From NCBI GenBank assembly GCA_042219835.1, contig JBHJMN010000017.1:1-64000 (forward strand): a DNA stretch of 64,000 nucleotides. The letters are read 5' to 3'. Under the pieces are notes generated by a model, which made no database searches, had not been told where the DNA came from, and saw only the letters and a list, made by a program, of their open reading frames with translations. Of the stretch, positions 57,029-64,000 are shown piece by piece. The translations under genes and the position numbers were made by a program. This DNA is from Paenibacillus_G elgii_A (GTDB lineage Bacteria > Bacillota > Bacilli > Paenibacillales > NBRC-103111). The first letter of the stretch is position 1. Every line of letters starts with the position of its first letter.

Positions 57029-57183
57029 GAGGATCACTCCTTCAAGGATTATAGCTCTATTGTAATAACTTCCAAGCGGGAATGCAAATGTACCGCGCAG
57101 CCATTTGACAACATTCGACATCGACTGCATTCGCAGGTGCTGCCAGACGGAACAAGCCGTCGTCATCCCGCCGGAAATGATCT

Positions 57184-57969
57184 CTATATGGCCTTGACCG
57201 ACCCGCCATCGACATAGAAGACCGATCCGGTCATGTAGCTGTTGCGCGGCGAAAGCAGGAATGCGGCCGTGGCAGCCAGCTCCTCCGGTTCGCCGTAGCG
57301 GCCGAGCGGAATGTCCTTAATCATGCTTTCCCGTATCTCTTCAACCGTTACCCGGTCGCGGGCCGCTTTGGCCGAATCCAGCTCAACCAGACGGTCCGTG
57401 CTGATCCGGCCGGGACATACGGTGTTCAACAAAATTCCGTCGGGACCCCATTCGACCGATAGCGTCTTCATTAGACCGACGATCCCCGTTCGCAGCGTAT
57501 TGGACAGCACCAAACCGGGAATCGGCACTTTCACCGACGACGAAGCGATTGTGACGATTCGTCCACCCTGCTCCTTCATCAGCGGATGGAAGCCTCTAAC
57601 AAGCCTGACAACGCTCATGAGATTCACTTGAATGGCATGGAGCCATGCTTCCTCGTCCAGCGATAGGAAGCTGCCGCTTGGCGGCCCTCCCGCATTGCAC
57701 ACGAGAGCGTCAACCCGGCCGAAACGGTCGGCCGCTTGCTGGACGAGCCAGCCGATTTGCTCGGGGCTGCTTAGATCAACAGCCATACCTGCAGCCGATA
57801 CCCCGTATTTTTGCCCCAGCTGAGCGGCTACGTCGCATACGGCCTGCTCATCCCGGCTGCAGAGCAACAAATCGGCTCCTTCCGCCGCCAGCTGCTCGGC
57901 GATCGCCCGACCCAATCCTTTGCTGGAAGCGGTGACAACAGCTTTTTTACCTTTTAAATATAAATCCAT
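57184..57969 (-). CDS. Atypical short-chain dehydrogenase/reductase lacking the catalytic YxxxK
   Basis: 261 residues with a full SDR fold: cofactor loop VVTASSKGLGRAIAEQ, LVCNAGGPPSGSF, IASSSVKVPIPGL and VCPGRISTDRL, ending TGSVFYVDGG. At the place of the catalytic Tyr-x-x-x-Lys it reads GLVLSNTLRTG, so Tyr is Leu or Val and Lys is Arg, while the preceding Ser run is kept. This change occurs in a recognised divergent group of SDRs of unknown reaction. GAGGAG lies 6 bases before the ATG. It diverges from the Ca2+/H+ exchanger gene. Confidence 0.88.
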   Translation of the reverse strand: MDLYLKGKKAVVTASSKGLGRAIAEQLAAEGADLLLCSRDEQAVCDVAAQLGQKYGVSAAGMAVDLSSPEQIGWLVQQAADRFGRVDALVCNAGGPPSGSFLSLDEEAWLHAIQVNLMSVVRLVRGFHPLMKEQGGRIVTIASSSVKVPIPGLVLSNTLRTGIVGLMKTLSVEWGPDGILLNTVCPGRISTDRLVELDSAKAARDRVTVEEIRESMIKDIPLGRYGEPEELAATAAFLLSPRNSYMTGSVFYVDGGSVKAI

Positions 57970-58071
57970 AAAAATCTCCTCTCTAAAGTATACTGCTTCG
58001 TCCCAAAATTAATTATATTTAGAATAGATTTTATTCGAGTTAGGTATACTTTACCACATGAGGTGATCCTT

Positions 58072-59124
58072 TTGAAACGCTACGGTTTTACGATCGGTCT
58101 GCTTGCAAGCTTCGCCCTAAGCACAGTGGCCCACTATGTCGGAGCTCCCACATTTAGCCCAACGGTTCAATTTTTCATCTCGGCGGTAGCGATCGTCTTT
58201 GTCGCCGGTTTCCTGGGAAAAGCTACGGAAAGCGTAGCGCATTATGCCGGCGAAAGACTGGGCGGTTTTTTGAACGCGACGTTCGGCAATGCCGCGGAAC
58301 TCATCATCGCCATCTTTCTGGTGAAAGACGGGATGTTCGATATCGTCAAAGCCAGCATCACCGGCTCCATTATCGGGAATATGCTGCTGGTGCTCGGACT
58401 TAGCGTGCTGCTCGGCGGATTGAAATTCAAGGAACAGACTTTCAACGTAAAATTGGCCGGTCACAACGGATCGCTCATGCTATTGGCTGTTATCGCGCTG
58501 TTCATTCCCGCGGCTTTCGCCCGGAGCTTCACCACCCGGGAAACGTCCAATCTGAGCATCATCGTATCCGTGATCCTGATCATTGCTTACCTGCTCTGGC
58601 TCGTTTTCTCCATGATCACGCACAAAAACGAGCTCTCGGACGAAGTCATCGAGCACGGGGAAGCCGCATGGTCCAAAGGCTTATCTATCGTATTTCTGAT
58701 CGTCGCCACCACCATGGTCGCCTTTCAGAGCGAATGGCTCGTGCATACGCTGGAGCCGTTCAGCCGTCAATACGGGCTGTCCGAGCTGTTTGTAGGCGCC
58801 TTCCTGATTGCCATCGTCGGCAATGCCGCGGAACACAGCGCCGCCGTTATCATGGCCCGGAAAAACAAAATGGGCGCCGCCGTCGAAATTGCGGTCGGCA
58901 GCAGCCTGCAAATTGCGCTGTTCGTCGCACCTGTCTTGGTGCTGCTCTCGCTCCTTTTCGGGAAAACGATGGATCTCGTCTTTACGACCTACGAGATCAT
59001 AGCCATCGGCGTAGCCGCGTTTATCGCCAAGTCAATCTCCAAAGACGGAGCCACAACGTGGTTCGAGGGCGTGCTGCTGCTGGTTGTCTATATCATTCTC
59101 GGCATTGCGTTCTTCTTGGTATAG
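58072..59124 (+). CDS. cax: Ca2+/H+ antiporter (CaCA family, Cax/ChaA/YfkE type)
   Basis: 350 residues with about eleven membrane helices and the two inverted alpha repeats: FGNAAELIIAIFLVKDGMFD and VGNAAEHSAAVIMARKNKMG (the Gly-Asn-Ala-Ala-Glu motifs coordinate Ca2+). It expels Ca2+ in exchange for protons. The start is a TTG at 58072 with AGGTGA 6 bases before it; a GTG at 58063 is an alternative. Together with the P-type Ca2+-ATPase at 37409 it gives the window two calcium exporters. Confidence 0.94.
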   Translation: MKRYGFTIGLLASFALSTVAHYVGAPTFSPTVQFFISAVAIVFVAGFLGKATESVAHYAGERLGGFLNATFGNAAELIIAIFLVKDGMFDIVKASITGSIIGNMLLVLGLSVLLGGLKFKEQTFNVKLAGHNGSLMLLAVIALFIPAAFARSFTTRETSNLSIIVSVILIIAYLLWLVFSMITHKNELSDEVIEHGEAAWSKGLSIVFLIVATTMVAFQSEWLVHTLEPFSRQYGLSELFVGAFLIAIVGNAAEHSAAVIMARKNKMGAAVEIAVGSSLQIALFVAPVLVLLSLLFGKTMDLVFTTYEIIAIGVAAFIAKSISKDGATTWFEGVLLLVVYIILGIAFFLV

Positions 59125-59142
59125 AAGCCATAACATATTAAA

Positions 59143-59184
59143 AAACAAAGAGTAACCTTCCCAACGAAGGTTACTCTTTGTTTT
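59143..59184. terminator. Bidirectional terminator between cax and ylaN
   Basis: AACAAAGAGTAACCTTC-ccaac-GAAGGTTACTCTTTGTT is a 17-bp perfect stem with A-rich and T-rich flanks. It includes the last codons of ylaN. Confidence 0.95.
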
Positions 59185-59458
59185 GACTCATAGCCTCGTA
59201 GAGCTGGGCCATATTCCGTTCCAGCTTCATCAAGATTTGTTTGCCCGCCGTCTCGGTAACCAGCTCCGCCCGGATCGCAAAGTCAATCTCCCGCGACAAC
59301 CCGTAAACTTGCGTATCTAACACCTCTTCATACAGAGGACATTTGCGCGTGGTTAAGTTTTCCATCTGCACTTCGATCAGCTTCTCGATCTTGTCCGCAT
59401 CTTCTTGCAGCAGATGCAGGGCCTTCTGCGACAAGCATAGCAGCACATCCGACGACAT
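59171..59458 (-). CDS. ylaN: YlaN (UPF0358), iron-responsive Fur-linked protein
   Basis: 95 residues. ALHLLQEDADKIEKLIEVQM, CPLYEEVLDTQVYGLSREID and LERNMAQLYEAMSQ match YlaN closely. In B. subtilis and S. aureus YlaN is important under iron limitation and acts on Fur. A predicted promoter (59566-59594) and a Fur-like box (59624-59638) lie upstream. GGGGGGGAG precedes ATG 59458. In B. subtilis ylaN lies beside ftsW; here it is 2.5 kb from it. The last codons form half of a bidirectional terminator stem. Confidence 0.93.
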   Translation of the reverse strand: MSSDVLLCLSQKALHLLQEDADKIEKLIEVQMENLTTRKCPLYEEVLDTQVYGLSREIDFAIRAELVTETAGKQILMKLERNMAQLYEAMSQNKE

Positions 59459-59542
59459 GGTGCTCCCCCCCTGTAATCCAACCATTTGCGTTCACCGGCG
59501 GTCCACCGGACGAACATGCGGCCCCGGTTCTTATCCGAAGCA

Positions 59543-59594
59543 GGCGTTTAAACGCCGATAGTTTTATATTAGTCGAAAACGGCGCAATACACAA
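59543..59594 (-). promoter_or_regulatory. Predicted ylaN promoter with a palindrome at the start site
   Basis: TTGTGT (59594-59589), 17 bases, TAATAT (59571-59566) on the minus strand. Just past the predicted start lies the perfect 14-bp palindrome GGCGTTTAAACGCC (59543-59556), which could be an operator. Confidence 0.6.
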
Positions 59595-59623
59595 GTCGAT
59601 AGACCAAGATAGACGCCGCACCT

Positions 59624-59638
59624 TGAGAATTATTCTCA
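59624..59638. promoter_or_regulatory. Fur-like box upstream of ylaN
   Basis: TGAGAATTATTCTCA is a perfect 7-1-7 inverted repeat that matches the Fur consensus TGATAATNATTATCA at all but one symmetric position. It is centred about 72 bases upstream of the predicted ylaN start. Confidence 0.65.
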
Positions 59639-59640
59639 CA

Positions 59641-59684
59641 AAAATGAAATAAAGGCATCTTCGCCCGCGCGAAAATGCCTTTAT
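59641..59684 (-). terminator. Terminator of the HPr-like gene
   Basis: On the minus strand AAAGGCAT-tttcgc...gcgaag-ATGCCTTT followed by ATTTCATTTTT, just after the stop at 59701. Confidence 0.85.
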
Positions 59685-59700
59685 CTGGAAACCATATGAA

Positions 59701-59949
59701 TTAGTCTTGAATGCTGTTGATCTTAAGACTATGCTTTTCGAACACTTCGGCCATCGCTTTCTTCGCTTCGTCGGCATCCGGACCGTGAACATGAAGATCA
59801 TAGTTGCTGGATGTGAGCAGCGTCGTAAACAAGCCGAGGATGCTCTTGACATCGATGTACTTGTTGTCATACTGCAGAACAATGGAAGATCTGAATTTAT
59901 TGGCGGTTTGAGAAATTTCCACGATTGCGGCGTTATTAGCGTTTGACAT
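59701..59949 (-). CDS. HPr-like protein without the phosphocarrier histidine (Crh-like)
   Basis: 82 residues of the HPr fold. The central YDNKYIDVKSILGLFTTLL aligns with the HPr Ser46 region (KSIMGVMSLG), so the regulatory Ser is kept. The stretch that should read GIHARPA is SNANNAA, so His15 is missing. The C-terminal helix DADEAKKAMAEVFEKHSLKI is typical. It cannot carry PEP-derived phosphate and may act like Crh, which is phosphorylated on Ser46 by HPr kinase and co-represses with CcpA. GGAGG lies 8 bases before ATG 59949; it stands alone with its own terminator. Confidence 0.75.
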   Translation of the reverse strand: MSNANNAAIVEISQTANKFRSSIVLQYDNKYIDVKSILGLFTTLLTSSNYDLHVHGPDADEAKKAMAEVFEKHSLKINSIQD

Positions 59950-60049
59950 ACAAAATCCCTCCATGCGTCTAGTGACGGACAAAATAAATCGCTTTCTTCA
60001 AATATGATACCGTGGAAGGGAATAACATGCAACACTATTTTCGTGTCGA

Positions 60050-61168
60050 TTACTTTAAATTTTCCGGGTTAAGCCCTTCCAGCTCCGAAATGACGAAACG
60101 TCCATCCTTGCGAATCAGCCGGTCGTCAAAATAAATCTCGCCCCCGCCAAATTCCGGCCGCTGAATAAGCACCAGGTCCCAATGAACGGCGGATCGGTTG
60201 CCGTTGTCCGCCTGCTCGTACGCTTGGCCGGGCGTGAAGTGAAGGCTGCCGTCGATTTTCTCGTCAAACAGCGTATCCTTCATCGGGTATAAAATATGCG
60301 GGTTGAACCCGAGGCTGAATTCCCCGATATAACGGGCGCCTTCGTCCGTGTCGAGAATTTTGTTCAGCCGGGCTGTATCGTTTGCGGTAGCCTCGACGAT
60401 TTTGCCGTTCTCGAACCGGAAGACGACGTTCTCGAACGTAATTCCGGAATTTTCGGAAACCGTATTATAGGCGATGACGCCGTTCACGGAATCGCGTACC
60501 GGGGCGGTATACAGCTCGCCGTCCGGGATGTTGCGGCGGCCACAGCATTTGACGGAGCCGATGCCTTTGATCGAGAAGGAAATGTCCGTTTCCCCCGGTC
60601 CGACGATGCGCACACGGTCGGTCCGGTTCATCAGTTCCTGAAGCGGAGTCATCGCATCGGACATTTTAGCGTAATCCAGGTTGCAGACGTCGAAGTAGAA
60701 ATCTTCGAATTTTTCCGTGCTCATGCTGGCAAGCTGTGCCATAGAAGCATTCGGGTAACGCAGCACGACCCAGCGCGTATGCTTGATCCGCTGCTCCATG
60801 TGCACCTTTTGGCTGTAAATTTGTTTGTAAAGCTTCATCTTATCCTCAGGCACGTCAGACAGCTCGCTTACGTTTTCACCGGCGCGAACCGCAACGTAGC
60901 AATCCATATCCTTCATTCGAGACAGGTGCATATCGGCCCAATGCTCCAGGAACTCGGGCGTCGCAGAACGCAGCACCGCCGCTGTAACCGCATAATCCGT
61001 CAACTCCACGTAAGGATGGCCGCCGCGGGCATGCACCTCTTGCACGAGACATTTGACAATTTCCCGCTCGGAGCCAATCATCTCGATCAGCACCCTTTCG
61101 CCGGGCTGCACATTCAAAGAATAACCTACAAGATTACGAGCCAGTTGTTCTAAACGGGGGTCACGCAT
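60050..61168 (-). CDS. M29-family aminopeptidase (AmpS/PepS type)
   Basis: 372 residues of the thermophilic metallo-aminopeptidase family: RLEQLARNLVGYSLNVQPGE, VYVAVRAGENVSELSDVPED (read as YVAVRAGENVSELSDVP), FSIKGIGSVKCCGRRNIPDG, GITFENVVFRFENGKIVEA, GARYIGEFSLGFN and AVHWDLVL carry the Glu/His/Asp metal ligands. It removes N-terminal residues from peptides in the cytosol. AAAGGAG lies 9 bases before ATG 61168. It follows the TVP38 gene by 28 bases on the same strand, so they may be cotranscribed. Confidence 0.92.
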   Translation of the reverse strand: MRDPRLEQLARNLVGYSLNVQPGERVLIEMIGSEREIVKCLVQEVHARGGHPYVELTDYAVTAAVLRSATPEFLEHWADMHLSRMKDMDCYVAVRAGENVSELSDVPEDKMKLYKQIYSQKVHMEQRIKHTRWVVLRYPNASMAQLASMSTEKFEDFYFDVCNLDYAKMSDAMTPLQELMNRTDRVRIVGPGETDISFSIKGIGSVKCCGRRNIPDGELYTAPVRDSVNGVIAYNTVSENSGITFENVVFRFENGKIVEATANDTARLNKILDTDEGARYIGEFSLGFNPHILYPMKDTLFDEKIDGSLHFTPGQAYEQADNGNRSAVHWDLVLIQRPEFGGGEIYFDDRLIRKDGRFVISELEGLNPENLK

Positions 61169-61196
61169 CGAATCTTCTCCTTTTTCCATAGCAATG

Positions 61197-61784
61197 TTAA
61201 AATTTACTGCCGCTTTTGGTCCATTTGTTTTTGTAATAATTCCCGATGATCAGCAGGACGAAAAACAAGGCTAATGCAGCAAAAAGTCTTCCTTTGTACC
61301 GGCCGAGATGGAGCAGGTCATGCCCGATTACCGATTCAAGGAAGATCATCGGCGCTTTGCCGATCAACGTGCCGATCACAAAATCCCTTGGTTTGACCTT
61401 CATGACCGCAGCGCTCAGGTTGATGCCGAAGGAAGGAATCACCGGAATAATCCGGCTGGCTGCGATATACCAAAGTCCGTGCCGCTCCAGTCTTCCGCTC
61501 CATTGCTCGATGAAATCGTACTTCGCGAGCTTGCCCTGCACCCATGCCCTTCCGTAATTTCTTGCCGCATAATACGCAATAAACGCTCCAAGGCAAGCAA
61601 ACACATAGTTGACCAGAAACCCTCGCCACAATCCGAAAATCAAGACGTTAGCCCCGGCTACCAAGACAAAAGGCACAACGGGAAACAGCGTTTGCAGCAA
61701 AACGAGCAGCGCCCCCGCGACATGACCTATCCATCCGAGAGATTGGAGCGCTTCCGACAACTGGTGGACATTCCAATTGGCCAA
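61197..61784 (-). CDS. TVP38/TMEM64-family (VTT/SNARE-associated-like) membrane protein
   Basis: 195 residues with about five membrane helices. The VTT domain core reads LFPVVPFVLVAGANVLIFG, YYAARNYGRAWVQGKLAKYD and the conserved SRIIPVIPSFGINLSAAVMK, the Arg/Pro/Gly pattern of DedA-like re-entrant loops. Such proteins are thought to be lipid transporters or scramblases. The start is a TTG with GGGAGG 9 bases upstream. Its role in this species is unknown. Confidence 0.88.
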   Translation of the reverse strand: MANWNVHQLSEALQSLGWIGHVAGALLVLLQTLFPVVPFVLVAGANVLIFGLWRGFLVNYVFACLGAFIAYYAARNYGRAWVQGKLAKYDFIEQWSGRLERHGLWYIAASRIIPVIPSFGINLSAAVMKVKPRDFVIGTLIGKAPMIFLESVIGHDLLHLGRYKGRLFAALALFFVLLIIGNYYKNKWTKSGSKF

Positions 61785-62151
61785 TGGTCAAGCCTCCCTT
61801 CGCATATCATATTGTACCAGAAATTGCTTCCGATCACGAACCTGTTGGAGCGATAGTTTGCAACAAAAAGCAGCTTTTCGTATGCCGGTTCTCACATTCC
61901 TACGCTTGACACGAGCATATCCATCTTATAAAATAAGAAGTCGAGAATAAGCATCGGAATTACTGCTCTGGCAGCCCGTGCTTATGGTGGAAGCTTGCGT
62001 CACCCTCTATAAGATTTTGCTGCCGACAGGACCGCGGCTGGTTCTTCTTGTCGGGTGCGGATCGTTAAGAAACGCTTCAGGCAAAATCGGGCACACGCTT
62101 CACCCGTTTATTAACTTAACCAAATTATTGATAAAAGGAGCTTCCCAACTT
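61785..62151 (+). promoter_or_regulatory. rpsD promoter and long structured leader
   Basis: 367 bases before rpsD. A strong promoter TTGACA (61906-61911), 17 bases, TAAAAT (61929-61934) gives a leader of about 210 bases with several pairing segments (for example GCTGCCGACAGG...). In Firmicutes the rpsD leader is bound by S4 for autoregulation, and the length and position fit. I could not align it to the known S4 leader model. The region 61785-61900 shows nothing clear. Confidence 0.5.
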
Positions 62152-62751
62152 ATGGCACGCTATACTGGTCCTAAATTTAAATTAAGCCGCCGCCTCGGCA
62201 TTTCCTTGAGCGGTACTGGTAAAGAATTGAAACGTCCTTTCCCTCCGGGGCAGCATGGTCCGGGACAACGCAAGAAACTGTCCGGCTACGGCGTTCAATT
62301 GCAAGAAAAACAAAAACTTCGCCACATGTACGGCTTGAACGAGAAGCAATTCCGCAACCTGTTCGACAAAGCTACCAAGCTGCAAGGGATCGCGGGCGAA
62401 AACTTCATGTTCCTGCTTGAAAGCCGTTTGGACAACCTCGTATACCGTCTGGGCTTTGCCAACTCCCGCGCCGGCGCGCGTCAATTGGTTTCCCACGGTC
62501 ACGTAACGGTAAACGGCAAGAAAGTCGACATCGCTTCCTACACGGTAAGCACGGGCGACGTTATCGGCCTTCGCGAGAGAAGCCGCAATCAGTCTTCCGT
62601 TAAAGAAGCTTTGGCAAACCGCAACTACCTGCCGGCTTATCTCGAATACAACGAAGGCGCATTGGAAGGCAAGTACGTTCGTTGGCCTGAGCGCTCCGAG
62701 CTCGCTCAAGAAATCGACGAAAAACAAATCGTCGAGTTCTACAGCCGCTAA
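62152..62751 (+). CDS. rpsD: Ribosomal protein uS4
   Basis: 199 residues. It nucleates 30S assembly and usually represses its own synthesis. MARYTGPKFKLSRRLGISLS at the start, RPFPPGQHGPGQRKKLSGYG, FNLLESRLDNLV-like FLLESRLDNLVYRLGFANSR and the S4 RNA-binding domain GARQLVSHGHVTVNGKKV are complete. No N-terminal zinc Cys set is present. AAAGGAG lies about 10 bases before the ATG; the much longer open frame upstream is the leader, not coding. Confidence 0.98.
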   Translation: MARYTGPKFKLSRRLGISLSGTGKELKRPFPPGQHGPGQRKKLSGYGVQLQEKQKLRHMYGLNEKQFRNLFDKATKLQGIAGENFMFLLESRLDNLVYRLGFANSRAGARQLVSHGHVTVNGKKVDIASYTVSTGDVIGLRERSRNQSSVKEALANRNYLPAYLEYNEGALEGKYVRWPERSELAQEIDEKQIVEFYSR

Positions 62752-62765
62752 TTTTTAATCGTACA

Positions 62766-62812
62766 AGGGCTGCTTTGCAAACAGGGAAACCTGCTGCGAA
62801 GCAGCTTTTTTG
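62766..62812 (+). terminator. Rho-independent terminator of rpsD
   Basis: GCTGCTT...AAGCAGC stem followed by TTTTTTG, 20 bases after the stop. Confidence 0.85.
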
Positions 62813-62846
62813 TGCCGTGCCTCTATCCTCCCCTGCCCGAATCCCG

Positions 62847-62899
62847 AAAAAAAGGATGCTTCCGCCGAAGTCGATACGACATGCGGAGCATCCTTTTTT
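62847..62899. terminator. Terminator of tyrS, usable in both directions
   Basis: AAAAAAAGGATGCTtCCGC...GCGGAGCATCCTTTTTT: a stem of about 12 bp, A-rich to the left and T-rich to the right, immediately past the tyrS stop at 62906. Confidence 0.92.
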
Positions 62900-62905
62900 A
62901 TGTGC

Positions 62906-64000
62906 TTACCCTAGCTTAATGCGGGCAAATTTGCGTTTGCCGACCTGCACAATTTCGCCGCCCTGCGGTGCGAGCTCGGCGTTTGGATCGTCGATTTTCT
63001 CCTCGTTGATCTTCACCGCGCCCTGCTGTACGCTCCGGCGCGCCTCGCTGCCCGAGCTTTGCAGACCAAGCGTAACGAGCAGCTTCACAATACGGATTTT
63101 ACCGTCTTCCAGCGCCTCCTGCAGCAAATCTACTTCCTGAATATCCTCAGGCAGCGCGCGCTGCTGGAAGACAGTCACAAAATGCTGCTGCGCTTCCTCC
63201 GCAGCCTGCTGTCCATGATACATCCGGACAAAAGTGTAAGCGAGCCGCATCTTGGCATCGCGCGGATGAACGGCGCCGTTGTTGAGCCCGTCGCGAAGCT
63301 GCTGCAGCTCTTCGTTCGAAATGTCGGTCGCCAGCTCGTAATATTTGAGCATCAGCTCGTCCGGTACAGACATCGCTTTGCCGTAAATTTCATTCGGCTC
63401 TTCGTCGATTCCGATATAGTTGCCGAGGCTCTTGCTCATCTTCTGCACGCCGTCCAGCCCTTCAAGCAGCGGGTTCATGATCGCCACCTGTGCATCGACG
63501 CCATATTCCTTTTGCAGAGTACGGCCCATCAGCAGATTGAACTTCTGATCCGTTCCACCCAGCTCAATATCGCTCTTAAGCGCCACCGAATCATAGCCCT
63601 GCATCAGCGGATAGAAAAACTCGTGGATATGGATCGGCTGTCCGCCGGCATATCGCTTGGAAAAATCGTCCCGCTCCAGCATACGCGCCACCGTCAGCTT
63701 GGCCGACAGCTCGACGACATCGACGAAGGTGAGCGGTCCGAGCCATTCTGAGTTGTAGAACAGCTGCGTTTTTTGCGGGTCCAATATTTTATAAATTTGC
63801 TTTTGATACGTCTCCGCATTGCGTTTGACGTCTTCTTCCGTCAACTGCTTGCGCGTCTCGGATTTGCCTGTCGGGTCCCCGATCCGCCCGGTGAAATCGC
63901 CGATGATAAGCTGCACCTGATGGCCGAACTCCTGAAACTGGCGCAGCTTGTGCAGCACGACCGTATGGCCGACATGAATATCGGGAGCCGAAGGATCGAG
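62906..64000 (-). CDS. tyrS: Tyrosyl-tRNA synthetase, 5' end outside window
   Basis: The last 365 codons of the gene; its start and any T-box leader lie beyond the right edge. It charges tRNA-Tyr. The class I HIGH motif appears as SAPDIHVGHTVVLHKLRQF at the window edge. The KMSKS loop is in GVQKMSKSLGNYIGID, the tyrosine pocket in PLMQGYDSVALKSDIELGGTDQ (read as YDSVALKSDIELGGTDQKFN) and the C-terminal S4-like tRNA-binding domain in LLVTLGLQSSGSEARRSVQQ. The sequence around the HIGH motif resembles the TyrZ subgroup more than classic Bacillus TyrS. Confidence 0.95.
   Translation of the reverse strand, partial: LDPSAPDIHVGHTVVLHKLRQFQEFGHQVQLIIGDFTGRIGDPTGKSETRKQLTEEDVKRNAETYQKQIYKILDPQKTQLFYNSEWLGPLTFVDVVELSAKLTVARMLERDDFSKRYAGGQPIHIHEFFYPLMQGYDSVALKSDIELGGTDQKFNLLMGRTLQKEYGVDAQVAIMNPLLEGLDGVQKMSKSLGNYIGIDEEPNEIYGKAMSVPDELMLKYYELATDISNEELQQLRDGLNNGAVHPRDAKMRLAYTFVRMYHGQQAAEEAQQHFVTVFQQRALPEDIQEVDLLQEALEDGKIRIVKLLVTLGLQSSGSEARRSVQQGAVKINEEKIDDPNAELAPQGGEIVQVGKRKFARIKLG

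Noticed and set aside
61978..62151. N-terminal extension of rpsD
   Set aside because: The S4 family starts at MARYTGPK and a good ribosome site precedes 62152; the upstream part is the leader.
1..64000. CRISPR arrays, insertion sequences, tRNA or rRNA genes, prophage
   Set aside because: No regular spaced repeats, transposase motifs, tRNA cloverleaf or rRNA sequence were recognised in the window.

Overview
The window looks like a chromosomal core segment of an endospore-forming, fairly GC-rich Firmicute of the Paenibacillaceae type. The evidence is spoVM, a spoVIF-like gene, the RicF/YlbF and RemA regulators, many GGAGG-type ribosome binding sites, frequent TTG/GTG starts, and gene order that follows Bacillus subtilis yloA-yloV. 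No rRNA, tRNA, insertion sequence, phage or CRISPR array was seen. Both end genes are cut by the window: an AA10 lytic polysaccharide monooxygenase at the left and tyrosyl-tRNA synthetase at the right.

Left region (1-13 kb) is accessory. It holds the secreted LPMO; a four-gene cluster (hypothetical protein, small serine/glycine-rich lipoprotein, glutathionylspermidine-synthase-like ATP-grasp ligase, DUF350 membrane protein) behind a sequence resembling a sigma-W (ECF) promoter; an SRPBCC protein with a palindromic operator at its -35; a TcaA/YvbJ-like membrane protein; an SOS cassette (Y-family polymerase plus YolD-like protein) with two LexA boxes; and a Crp/Fnr regulator facing a flavohemoglobin gene whose promoter carries an Fnr-type site near -41.5. 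A Tat-exported beta-helix protein follows.

Middle region (13-42 kb) is the conserved housekeeping block, nearly all on the minus strand. It reads yloU-fakA-degV-recG, then rpmB (plus strand), spoVM, and a long operon-like array read from high to low coordinates: Ca2+-ATPase, [terminator], dapF, yitJ, yicC, remA, gmk, rpoZ, coaBC, priA, def, fmt, rsmB, rlmN, prpC, prkC, rsgA, rpe and an 83-residue membrane protein. The array joins translation (def, fmt, rsmB, rlmN, rsgA), nucleotide and cofactor metabolism, replication restart and the PASTA kinase/phosphatase pair. Many neighbours overlap by 1-11 bases or abut. rqcH (ribosome quality control) diverges from the Ca2+-ATPase.

Right region (42-64 kb) mixes galU, a PHP phosphoesterase, a LysR regulator, ylbG and ylbF, an L-asparaginase, a bacterial XPB-like helicase coupled to a large partner protein, an oxidoreductase, a CBS protein, an M20 amidohydrolase, YugN-ftsW, a second Asp23 protein, an SDR lacking the usual catalytic Tyr/Lys, a Ca2+/H+ exchanger, ylaN with an upstream Fur-like box, an HPr-like protein lacking the phosphocarrier His, an M29 aminopeptidase, a TVP38-type membrane protein, rpsD with a long leader, and tyrS.

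Functions were assigned by reading translations and motifs; no database search was run. Promoters, operators and terminators are read from sequence pattern and are predictions.
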